Assembly (NCBI GenBank): GCA_963922205.1
Contig: CAWUHX010000025.1
Coordinates: 310,001 to 374,000, forward strand
Source: Romanomermis culicivorax
Lineage: Eukaryota > Nematoda > Enoplea > Mermithida > Mermithidae
Length of the DNA stretch: 64,000 nucleotides
Direction: 5' to 3'
Position numbers and translations under genes: made by a program. The stretch's first letter is position 1. Each line of letters begins with the position of its first letter. The notes below the pieces were generated by a model that saw only the letters and a list, made by a program, of their open reading frames with translations, had not been told where the DNA came from and ran no database searches. Below, one piece after another: positions 20,460 through 33,400 of this stretch.

Positions 20460-21461
20460 TGAGAAAGAACCATGCGCGAAAACTTTTGGGCGCCATTTTC
20501 CTTTTTGGTTTACGCCATTTACATACTTTTATACTTGAAGAACATTGCACACTTATGCACGACAAAAAATTAGTAGATAGAACGACAGTTGAAAATGTTC
20601 TGAAAACATGAATGTTTTAGTTAGTTTTATCGGCAATGTGGGGGAAAAGAATCGTTGAAGGTTTCCTGATTGCACATCTCTTAATATTTGTGGGAATTTG
20701 CGCCCTTCGTCGGACGTACTGTTCGGCTGTTTCCAAAATTAAAGCTTTCGCGGAAATTCGATTCGTGTTATCATTGGCAAAATTTTTGACGTTTCTATCT
20801 TCGAGGTTTCTAAAATATACAGAAAATTAGCGCAATTATTGTCTGTTTTTCTTGAATTGTTTTCGAATAACGCAATTTGAAAGCAAATACTATTCTATAT
20901 TTTTTAGATTATATGTTAATACATCGCATTGAGAATTTGAAAGCATACAAAGCTGACTTTCAACAATTTTTTCAGTAAAAATTTCTACAGTAAAAGCTTA
21001 GTGTAAACAACTGTGACGACACTTAATTTTCGTCAATTTTGAGTTTACAAGCATTTTATAAAACAAACAGGCTGTTGGTTTTAAGATTTACAATGAGAAA
21101 ATCTTTCAATTTATCTGCTGTCTATTGTCAGTAGGCCTTTTATCCCAAGAAAAAATTTAAACCTCAGCATTTCTGATGGTTTCGACTTTTTACTGGATCA
21201 GAATTTCAGAAATGCATTACGAGTGGAAATATTGCATGTGTTGGACTAAATGATAATTTCGCAATAGAAGAATTGTCTCTGTCACCTAGTGATGCTGAAG
21301 GTTTGAAAAATTTTAAAAATCGAAAAACAAGAAAGTAAGGAAAGAGGAGGAAAGAAAAAAAAATATTTGCTAAAATTTCAAATCCCGACTTTTAGTATAA
21401 TTTGAGAATTCAAGCACTATAGCAAATATACATATGTTGTAACGGCACAATACATTTGCGC
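20460..21461. other. intergenic downstream of the coiled-coil gene
   Basis: Nothing recognised. It would contain the 3' UTR of the minus-strand gene that stops at 21462. Confidence 0.45.
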
Positions 21462-24400
21462 TTACGTGTGAATCGCTGAATCTTCGACATAGTCTCCCAT
21501 ATCATGTTCAATCGAGTGAAACGTATCGGATGCATTAGTCGATTGAACATCTGTCAACGAGCGACTCTTGTCTCCATTTCCTAAAAATTAGAAAAAAACA
21601 AATTAATACACTATTTTTTGATGAACCAATTAGTTTTCAACATCGACGGAATGTCTCCAGTAACATTTTACCTTTATTTTGTTGCATATTTTGATGAATT
21701 CTTATGTCATCGAATGCTTGACATTTTCTTAAATTCGACTGCGTTTTTTGACGTTCTTCTTTAATATTTCGCGTGTGATCGTCGATTTTAGATTCAACAC
21801 CACCAACCACGCTTAAACCATCGCTTTCAGTTAAAGTGGACTCCAATTCGGGTGGAATGAAAACTTCTTCGTGGTTTTTCCCTTTGCGATAAAGTTGCTG
21901 CTGGAAAACCTGGTAGACTCGAGACAATTTCGACAAATCAGCTCGTAGAGCGTTCAATGAGCTTTCTTCCCGAGTTTGCCTAAAACATTTATAGAATTGA
22001 CACACACCTCATTTTCAAATCCTTTTTAAAATGAAAAAATAAGTATATTCCTGAAAACCGTTTGCACCAAGCTATAAAATCTTTGATCGGAAATTGAGTA
22101 GTTGCAAATTTTCATTCATACAGGGTGAGCCAAAAAAGGCGGCCGTTGTTGGCCCTCATAGTTTCTGGATGAATGAATCTTTTTTAATGCGGTTTGCTGC
22201 CGCCGATAGATAAACATATGGCATAAAAATTGCCAAGTTACAGCCAGATTGCTCAAATACTGACTGACTAGAATCAAAAATACCAAATGTCATTTTTTGC
22301 AAATAACATTCTTTTGCTTTTGGCGAAATGTTGCTCATATTAAAACAAAATACTGATGACTTTAAATTACGTTTAAATTACAAATCCAGGTGGTTTTTAA
22401 CGTATTATTTTGTGTAAACAATTTTGTAAAAAATTTTTCACAATAGGACAACTTTACTATTATTTCACAACATTTACTTTTTGAAAAATGACCACTTGTG
22501 CAAAATTTTTGTTTAGGTGAAAACCATAAAAGCTAGGAGCATAAAACTTAGCCTTTACTACAAAGACAAATAGGAAATTCTGATGCAGTAAGCCGCATTA
22601 AAAAAACTTCATCCATGCGAAAGTTATATAAGTCAGCACCATACATGCACAGCATAGAAATTCTGCTGGCGGTCAGCCAGGACGGGGGGTGGAATACAAT
22701 TTTTTTTCATTCTTGATAATGAAAACAAAGGTCTCAAAAAGGTTTTCTAACATCCAAACAGCATATTCTTACAACTATATTAGTCAGATAATTTTGCGGC
22801 CCGCAATTTGCGGGTCGGTTGCGGCTCTCACAATGGCATACTTTTGTGCGGTTCCGCGAAAATGCGGAACCGGAAAACCGCAATTGTTAGCATAGTTAAC
22901 CGCAATTTCGAACCGGAAATTACTTAAGAGATGCAAGGTTGTTCATTAAGTTAAAACACGGAGAATGAAACATTCACTGTACATATTGAAAATCTATAAT
23001 TATTCGGTTTTTTAATTTGCTAAATGAATTTTAATTTTTTAATCGTGCGTGCTTATGAAAAAAACGGTGGACAGAGCAAATTCTGGAAAAAAATTGAGTT
23101 TTCTAGTTGATAAAGATCAGGTATTCATTGTTATTCAGCGCAAAACGGCATATACTGTATCAAGTGCGGCTACCAGAACCGCAAAAAGTACTCCACTCGA
23201 GAACTCTTTGCGGGTCCATAAACCGCACTAAACCGCAATGCGGTTGCGAGTTGCCACCCGTTGCGGCTAAGTATGCCTACGGCTTTAGAAAACACTTTTT
23301 ACAGTTTTAATGTTACTATTTTTGAATCAAGTATGCTTTGTTTAGAAAAATTGTTAAACTACAGCATCATTTCCATTTTCATGATGGATGACTTTCTCTT
23401 CTCTCTTGATCATTTTCCTTCATCAACTTCTCAATAATTTCTAGGGGAGTCAAATCTGCTGGGGTCAGCAAGAATCTGCTGGGGGTCAATAAAAATCCGC
23501 TGGGGGTCAAACCCCCCCACACCCCCCATGTGCATGTATGGTCAGCACCGGTCACCTTTTTTGGCTCACCCTGTGTATGACGCGTAGCCTAGCAGAAACT
23601 GACAAAAATATGAATCCTTATTGCTTCAGAAATTTCATTGTTTACAAACATGATTCAAAAATCATAAAAAATTAGAAATGTCGTCAGAATCGCTGACAAG
23701 ACTTTTCAGCTTTATCATTAGAGCAAAAGTTGTCAGGTCAGCCTGCAGGCTCTGTTTCTATAGCTTCTTGACCTTCCCCAACCTCTCGCCCATCCGCTTC
23801 CAAGTTATCTTCCAGGGGCTAAAAGCTGTGAGTTCTCCAAAAAACGAGCGCTTATCGATAGTATCCAAGAAGATCTTTCCATGATTTACGAGACCCTGAT
23901 GATTTTTCAACATTTGCGCGACTACAGTAAACGACGGCCTGATGTTTAATAAGTCAGCGCCTTTACTGTTATTGTACCTCTGTATACTTACTGACCTGTC
24001 TAATAAAATACCGTTGAATCGGCGAGCTCGATCGATGGATTGAGAAAGCGCACCGAGTTCCCGAATGACTGAATTTTTTTCTTTGGCCAGTTTTTCAATA
24101 TCGTTTTCCACAGTATTTTTATTATCGAGACGCTGCTCCAAAAGCTGACGCAGTTTGGAGCAAATTTCGAGCATTTTATTTCGACGTTTCGACAATTTGG
24201 ACACTGTTCCGGGTTTTAGACAATCATTTGCCGATAAAGTTGAGATTCTGTTGTGCAATTTTGAAATTGTAGTCGAACGATCCAGCATCCTGCGCAATAA
24301 ATGACAACAAATGCTACAAATTTAGATACAGAAACTATGAATACTATCAATTCTTGATAAATTACATCCATTCCACGATTTCCGGATGTTGCATAGCGAC

Positions 24401-27400
24401 GGAATCAAACAAAACTGCAGAACTCTGACCAAATTTTTCAATTTTTGCTTCACAAGGTGAAATGAAATTCCACGGACCGCACTGTTAGCACTCCGACTTG
24501 GAGAAACTCGATTCAGTTCTTTGTTTCATGATATCAACATCAGAATTGTATTTCCCAAAGCGTTCAGGCTTCTGATTCGAACAAATTTGATAATGACCTC
24601 GATCTTGATGTTGTGTCAGTGCTGATATAAATCCCAGAAATGTTTTGGTGATTTGGAATAAAATTAAGAAAAACAAACGAAAAAGCGGAGAACGAGGAAA
24701 ATAATGATTATTATGAAACACTACAGAAATGTAAATTCGACGCGATAAAAAATCGGGATGAATAAAAAAATCTATTGGCGGCTAACCTTTTGGACAAGTC
24801 GCTCATCTGACCTTCGTAGAAATGCTTATCGTTTACGACGGAATCAAATTTTTCTGCTATTTTGGATCCCTCTTTTTGTAGGTCATTTTTTATCAAAGCA
24901 CGACGATTCTCCAGTTTCTGTAGAGAAATTTGCATATCTCGACGGCCAGAATCCAGGCTTATGATTTCAGAATTTAATTGTTCCCTTTGTTTGTTCAACA
25001 ATTGTTTTTTATTGTCGGCCGCTGAATATTTCACTTTTAGGCGTCGATGATTTTCGATTCGTTTTTTCTTCATGTCTTCCATGAGCGACGAGAGGTCGAT
25101 ATTTTCGTTCTAAAAAATGAGAATATATTTTTGAGCAAAGGTTCATCTACTGCATTCCCTTCATTTCCGAAAATGACTTATATTCGGTAACTACTTTATT
25201 TGTCCACCAAGCCAACTTTCTGAAATTACCTTCTCATCAGTCAACTCTTTTTCGTGTCGAATCATCTTTTCGTCGACTTCCGTCAATCTTTGATCAAGAT
25301 CCCTACGAAGATGATCGACTGCATCTTTTAGTTCGCAATTTTTCTCAATTTCTATGGCGAGGACGTCCAATTTTTTACGACCAAAGTCGAAAACAGTCCG
25401 CATTTGGCTTTGAATCTAGTTAAAAGGAAAAGAATAAAAAAATAACTATCTACACTGAAGGCGGTACAACTTACAGGAAACATGACTTGCTCCTCTGTGA
25501 GAAGCAAATTTCGATTGGATTCACGTAGAGTCGAGGGTCCGACTAGAAATAGCGAAGGACAGAGATTGTGTTTGCTGAATAAGACATTGAAACTGGATGA
25601 TCCATCTGATAGATTTCCAAACTGAAAAAGTATTGGTGTAGATGCGTTATACATGTTACTTGATTGGACACACTAACTAACCTCAACCGAATTCGATTTT
25701 TCGGAAAAAGAGACAGTAATAGCTCTATAACGGTCTATTTCCGCTCTAATCCGCTCCTTAGTATCCACCCATTTAGCTAAAATTGACTGCATGTTGCTTA
25801 ATTCGACGTTCAGGTGATGAGCCTTGATTTTTTGTTGTTCATTCTCGTCGATCAATCCGACGACCTTGTCCACGCAAAATTCAAAATTTTTGATTGCAGA
25901 ACAAGAAATTCGCTCTTGTTTCAGGCTGAAAATTATATAATGAATTTTTTATGTTATGCTGATCATGGGCAGCATCCAATTGGAAGAACAATATTAAAGT
26001 TGTTCCTTTCTCTGATCCTGCTAATGGCTATATGCTGTCAACATTGTAGTTCTAGAAGCATAAATACGAAAATTTGAATTCAACAGGAAACACTGCCAGT
26101 CTAAAATTTTTCCAAGTAAAAATGATTGCTTGAGTAGGCAACGTTGAGCAGCGGTTGAACCAGCTCACTAACCTAAATAAAAAGTCGGCTAAAAAAAGAA
26201 ATGCATTTTTGGCTAAATCAACAAACAATGTATAAATGTGAAGTATAGTAAATAAAGCTAGAATGTGTTGTAGTGGTGCTTCCGCCTACTCATTAAGCAT
26301 CATTGCCCCAACTCACTATCACCACTACAGCCACAATTTCCGGCTCGGTAAGCGCAGTTGAATAGCGCGTCTGCCTTGTATGCAGAAGGTCGAGAGTTCG
26401 AGCCCTCACTAAGCGTTACTTACCTGACGTGCCGGCCACGTGCATATGGGCATACGACAAATATAACAGTGGTTGAAATGGCATTTGGATCATAAACATA
26501 GTAATATTTTCTGCCTTTTCTACTTCATCTCGCTCAAAGTACAAGCAACATAATCGTCAAAGCTCAAATTTTGTTACATGTATGAATATGAGGAATTATT
26601 CATCTTGAATGTGGAAATTTTAAACAAATCAGCAAAATGAGCAGGTGGTACACGATTAAGTTAAATATTCGACACATGGTTTCGAGTACTGAAATTAATT
26701 TCAGTATGATTCATATGGAGAAAAAATCAAAATATGTATACCGTTTTTCATTCTGATTTTCATTGCTTTCTGAACATCATCTTACAAAATCAGATTCTCT
26801 TGTTTTGAACGTGAATTTATGGGAAAAATCGCCAAGTGAGCATGTTGTACATGAAGGACCAAAATGGAGCCTGGAAAAAACTCAACTGTGGTTTGCCAAG
26901 AAGGCTTCGATTTGCTAATTCTTCAAGCAACCGACTGAGGATTAAGGAAATCAATGAAGACAACGCCATCAAATTTTAAATCGCTTAACGCCCATCTCAA
27001 ACAAACGCCCACAAATAAAAAGCATGGTAGTTACCTGATTTCGAAACATAAATCACTCTGCCAACGAGTCAACACATCTTCGACATCAGCCATGAGTAAT
27101 TTTAGCTTTTGAAAATCGTTTTTTAATTTCGACTCTTCATTTTGGAGACAATTAAATTCTAATAGACGTTCTTGCGATATCGAATCTGGAGGGTGAATCG
27201 AAAAGTAGAAAACTAAAAAAAATCAGCGCAACATATTTATGAATTTTAGAATAAGGGAGACGGGAAAAGTCGAATGGACTTAAACAAAGCTTTAGGGGGC
27301 CGAATTCCTAAATTCGTGCTAACTAATGTTCGTAGTTTTGTCCATACTTGCACATAGGGGGATAGGGGGATAAACCCCCTTACCTAAGACCCTGGCCACC

Positions 27401-30400
27401 CTCCGTCCTTGCAGAACTTTTTTTGTTTTTTTGCTCGCCCACCCCCTACCTCCTGGATAAAAAGTCTAAGGGCCCTCCCCCTGAAAATTCTTGCCGTGCA
27501 TGTCTGGTTTTGTCCAGAGATTTAGACCCGGTAGGTGCAGATTTAGCGGCGTGCTAAATCTATCTACTGTGTGAAAAATCATAAAAGTAGTCGGCTTCAT
27601 TGATTTTCTCAATGATCTAAAAGGGTGACCTGTCGAACTGACCTTTTCGAATTATTCAATGCCCAAGATTTCTGTTTGGACTGGGTTATACGATTGAGTA
27701 AAGTTCTTAAATAGTGGCCATCAAGCCGTTTTACCTGATGCGCGTGTAATTTCTAATTTTTCCAAGAAAGTAATAATGACCATCAACCGGAGCGACATAT
27801 TTTACAAGTCAAACTTGAACATGGTCACATAACAGCGTATGTGGCATTGAACAAAAGTCACATGTGACAATACATCCACTGGTCCTTGATTTGAAGGCAG
27901 CTCCTTTCTCGCAGCTTCCATTAGCATGTTATGCAAACCTCCTCCATCGTCTTCACTAATTTGATAGCGTTTTCTATGTTTGACTTCTATTTTGGCCCTA
28001 CATTTTTATCTAATGTTCCAATGAACACAATCGCATGATGGTTAATACAGTTGATCAACTAATAAAAGTTCTTTGTTCGAAAAATTTGAATCGCAATTTT
28101 TTCGAATCATTTTTTGGCTTACTGGCAAAATCGCTGAGAAAAAGGGTATCCCGAAATATTGTTCTCTTCTACCAAGCTCATAAGTTTTCAATGTAAATAA
28201 ACGATACAGTATTAATAGCAAAGAATACAGAAGACATTGATAATACTGCACTCAAAAGATTTTACATCAGCTACAGATCTCAAAGTCAATCTATCCAGAA
28301 CTCAGACAAGACAGAGGGATTAGGATCCAACAACCTAAATGAAGAGACAATCACTGAATGTTAACTAGTCGACAAAATCAAAATTCTTGATATAACCTTT
28401 TCATATGATAAGGGAACATTGAATCAAAAAATTTGATAGATAGATTGAATAAATGTCGAAAGGAATGCAAAACATAGGGAAAAAGGAACTTGACATTTGG
28501 TAAAGTCATTTGTATTTATTTGATCTCTTCTGGTCTCATTAACCTATATGTAAATGATTCAGTGATTGAGTAAATGAAAAACATCATAAAAATTTCCTTC
28601 GGAATGATAAGTCAAAATTAGCATGGAATGTGTTGGCTTCAACGCAAAAGATGGGGGCACTAAAGCACCAGACTCGAGTGCTACAATTACTCAACTGGAA
28701 GCAACATGGTTATTAAGCTAATCAACAAGGACAGATGGTACCTGCTCGGGTTAAGATTACCAAACGCAATCGGCGAGCTGAAAGCAATTATGAATGCAAA
28801 CTTTAGCATTAAAAAACTGAAAGCTCAAATAACAATAAGCAAGTCATGGAGACAATCCAGTATATTCCAAATAATAACTTTACCAAACTCTCGGTTCCTA
28901 AACAAATTCTGACAAAAAACCATCAACAATACTCAATACATAACACAAGAAAAAATCCTTGTTCCCAACAACCATCCACAAAAAAAAGTTCAACTAGATG
29001 TTCTACTGATATGATCGAAATCTAAAACTCAAGTCATACAAGCAGCTAAATGAACAAGGATGCAGAATTACATGGTTTGAATATGCAACTATGCTACGCT
29101 CATTACCTAAACGATGGAAAGATTACATTAAACTGCTTAATGATAAAAAAGACGATATTTTAGCACACAAAAAGTAGATCTGAAAAAGTATTCAAACGTC
29201 AAACAACGAAAGCTGGAGAAACCCACTTAAGCACTTATCCAAGGGAGAAATCTTCGGGAAGCAGAAACTAAACTTAAGAAATGACAAAGATGCAGCACTG
29301 CAAAAACATGGGAAATTTTCAGCGATCTACGTCTGTCAAATAGATTTAAACAAATGCATTTAAAAATAATGCTTAACATTCTCATTACACCAAACTTACT
29401 ACAGAAATACAAGTTATCGGATAACCCAAAAATGTAAAATATGTAAGGAAAAGAATGACATATCGCACTTGATACTAGAATGTGAAGAGGTTCAACAATT
29501 TTGGGGGCATTTATATGCTGAATGCTTTGATAGTGAAATAAGTCAACAAGGGAAAGAGAAATTATAGGGTTCCAAGAAGCACTAAACCCTATACTGATAT
29601 TTGCAGGCTATCATGTTTACAGAATAAGAATGAATAAATAAAACACAACTGATCCTCCTGAAAGCTACAAAAATTCATCTCTCGTTTTTACATGTTATAG
29701 AGAAACCAACAACATGAACTCCTTCAAGCAAGAACAGGCCCCAGACCGCACCTACTAAAATTATAATAAGTTATTTACCTCTTCTTCAGACACGCACGGC
29801 AAGAATTTTCCAGGCGAGGTCCTTGGACTTTTTATCCAGGGGGTAGGCGGGGGGTGGGTGAGCAAAAATACAAAGTTCTGAAAACTTGTTTTTCGTACAA
29901 AATATTCACAAAAATCATTAAAAAACATGACTTGAAAAAAATTCAGGGGCGGGTGTTTGACGATTTTTTTGGGCCAGGGGTGGGGGTGGCCAGAGTCTCA
30001 GGTAAGGGGGTTTACCCCTTACCCCCCCTGCTAGTTGCATGTATACTCTTACATTTCTCTTTCGTTTCTATATTCCACCATGTCAATCTTGACCGTTTTA
30101 AGACACGATTTATGAGAAATTCTACCTTTTTCTACATTGACCTATGATAAGTTGAAAGTAATCACATCTCAAAATGAGATATTTTGGGTATTTTCGTGTG
30201 CTGAGTTCGCGGTACCATTGGTTTAGCTTTAAAACGTATATTCTCGCCGCTACAATATGCCAAAGTTTGAAAAGTGATCTATTTTTGGCATTTTTCATTG
30301 CTCTTGCTAGCCAAGCGATATTTCAGGATTAGATTGACCTTATGTGATGAATGAACATTAATTTTACAGATGAGAGAATAAGCTCTCTTCTGATGTAACA

Positions 30401-33400
30401 TATACAGTAAATAATTGCATATTACGTTTTTTATAGGGTTTAAAAAGTCGAAAATGAAAATTTAAGAAGTCGAAATGTTTAAAAAGTCAGAATTTTATTT
30501 TCTTATTTTATAGCTCAAGCATTTTTACTGTATTGGTCAAATTTTCATCAAAATTTTACCATTTTGGGAGCTGCACAGCTCTGAGGAAGGCATACCTATG
30601 AAAATTTCTCAGAAATCATTACACTTTCTAGGTGGCCCTTGTCTACTCCTTATGATAGATTTATTATCTATGCTACTATAGTTTGATGTACTAATTGTTC
30701 CACAAACAAACATTTTACACTCTGCAAGAAAGTTTAAACACTCGAAAATGAGAAGCAAAAACAAAGAAAAATCCTGTTTAGAGGCACTTCCGAGCACCTT
30801 CACCTACGATGCCGCAGAATTTTATCTTTGTATTCTTTCGTTCACACATTCCTACGGTAGATGTGAAAGCAGCATCGCGATTCGAATATTCCTTGAGGAG
30901 CTACACAAATCCACGGAAAGCAAAATCCTAAAAATTGCTCAAAAATCAATATTTTTTGGCACTTTTGTATTTTCAGGGAGTTGGTTCATCATCTCAATAC
31001 TGGAACCAGAAAATACGTTAAAAAGGCCAGAATTTTCGGACACGTTTAGAAAAACAGTGATTTATTACTTTAACTGCATTTTTATGTACTACTCGACAAA
31101 TTTTATTCAATTCCGTTGAGTCACTGATCTAAAGGATGATACAAATCCCCCGCCCAAGCAAATCTCACAAAATCTATCTCTTTCACCTGAAAAAGAAAAA
31201 TCATAAAGCTCGCTGTGCGAATTGTTGCAGTAAACTTCAGATCAGAATTAAGCAAAATACATCTTTTATCTGTGCCTGATCTAAACATATCAAGATGAAA
31301 AGATAAAAAGTGCGCCAACCATAAACGTACGGCCATAGTATGAGAAAATTGAAACATAAGTATAGAAACCAGGGACCGGTTTCATCAAAGAGACTTCAGC
31401 TCCAGCTGAACTGCAGCTTAAGCTGTAGCTTAACTGTCGTTAAGCTGCAGCTCAGCTGTAGCTCAACTCCTACACACAAAACATATCGGGAAAGTTAAGC
31501 TGCAGCTGAGCTGCACCTTAACGACAATGTTATAACATACAGAGTTAAGCTACAGCTCACCTGCAGCTTAACTTTCCCGATATGTTTTGTCTGAATGAGT
31601 TAAGCTGTAGCTGAGCTACAGCCTAACGGCCATGTTATAAGATATAAAGTTAAGCTACAGCTTAAGCTCCAGCTCAGTTAGAGCTTAAATCTCTTTGATG
31701 AAACCGGCCCCCGGGCCCTAAAATCAACAGGGTCTCTGCAAATTTGGAAAAACATGTAAAAATAGGCAAAACACCCCCTCCTGGAATCTCAAAAACTGTT
31801 GGGCCCAAAATCTAGATATTCTGTTAGCGTGATACGGTCCAGTTTTATCGGTAAATTTATGAGGAAATTTCAACGAGGTTACTCTGCATGCATGAGACGA
31901 TAGTAAACCAAAATCGTAGTTAAAACTTTCCTTAGTACAGCACTCGTAATTAGCCTAATTTAAAAATGAATACATACAATATATTATTCGCCAGAAGTAG
32001 AGAATCTTCGAACAAATGAAATTTCCTTCACCACTCGACATACCTGTAATTGCGGGGGGGTTGGGGGGGACCCCCCAACTTGGCCAACCATATACCCAAC
32101 CAACCCTCCAGTTTGGGAAAAATTAAAAAAAATTTGCAAAAAAGTGTATGTTTTTTGGCCTTTTTTGGGAAAAATTTCGACTTGATTCGCTCCCCCCCCC
32201 CCAACTGGTCGGACCTCTTACAGGTATGCTACTCGAGTTCTGTCACTCAGGTTTTCCGAACCATTTGCCTAACGAAAAAAGGTCAATGGCAAAAAATGAA
32301 AAGAACGTATCCGGCAGAGTGTCAGTGTACTACATTCTTTTCTACATTCGATGCGGGGTTGGAGCCAAAATTTTATTCAAAATTATGGAAGACTCGTTGA
32401 GTATATTCAATAATTCTTCCTCCATGCTACGGACGATGATCATCCTTTCTATTCTAACCATTTCAAAATTTCCGAAATTGATTTCGTAATCTCTAGTAAG
32501 GCTGTGTTTGCTAAAACTGCAACCACTGCTTCGGTTATTTCTAAATGAATGTTAGTCGACCGGGTAACAGGAAACTATAGCCAGATCATGATCCGATCTT
32601 TCATCACACATCAAGGTGACTAACTATTTTTTTCTTTATATTCAGATAGTTAATTGATTGTGTCAGCAAATACAGCGAATAACACTTTAAAGGTAAAGAA
32701 AACAAAAAATTGTAACATCAAATTCGTTTGTGTCGATTGTTGTATGTATAGCAGTTTGACTACAAAGAAATTATCAACTACAATATGAAAATGTTTTAGA
32801 ATCTAAGTGAACAATTTGCTGCTTATGTTAGCTGTGCGGTGCTATTGGTAATTACAATATTTTCATCTTCAAATCTTTGTAAGCACTAATTTCTTTTCTT
32901 TTCATTTCTTTTCAACTAAGCCCTCTAACGAAGATGTTCCGGAAAATTGCTGTATGAGTAGAAAAAAAATCTTGTGCTGATTTAGATTAGTCATTTGCTC
33001 ATGAGATTCTTTCCATTTGTTGCGCGTTTTCAAGCCTTGGAGAAGGATCTTTTCCCTAAATGTATATGACAAACGTGCAATGACTTACAAATACACAAAA
33101 TCAAACTGCTATTCACACAGCGAGCTTTATGATTTTTCTTTTTCAGGTGGATGAGATGGATTTTGTGAGATTTGTTTGGGCGGGGGGCTTGTATCATCCT
33201 TTTAGATCAAGGACTCAACGGCTTTGAATAAAATTTGTCAAGTAGTACATAAAAATGCAGTTAAAATAATAAATCACTGTTTTTCTACAACGTGAACGAA
33301 AATTCTGGCCTTTTAAACGTATTTTCTGGTTCCAGCATTGAAATGATGAACCAACTCCATGAAAATACAAAAGTGCCAAAAAATATATTTTTGAGCAATT

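Larger units (their letters stand above)
22121..23573. mobile_element. Tc1/mariner-like MITE, copy 2, with nested insertions
   Basis: The ends CAGGGTGAGCCAAAAAAGG and its reverse complement match the 3677-4431 element. The left flank is TA. The internal block GCATTAAAAAAACTTCATCC and others also match. It was split by the hAT-like MITE 22640-23540. It lies in the 2 kb intron between the exons ending at 23996 and starting at 21979. Confidence 0.85.

Noticed and set aside
30748..31119. 123-codon open frame in the left foldback arm
   Set aside because: The inverted copy in the right arm (33150-33600) has indels and stops against this frame, so it is not under coding constraint.
32050..32489. 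Open frames with runs of Pro/Gly near 32.1 kb
   Set aside because: They start inside the 32039-32228 MITE and its G/C runs, and have no splice or homology support.
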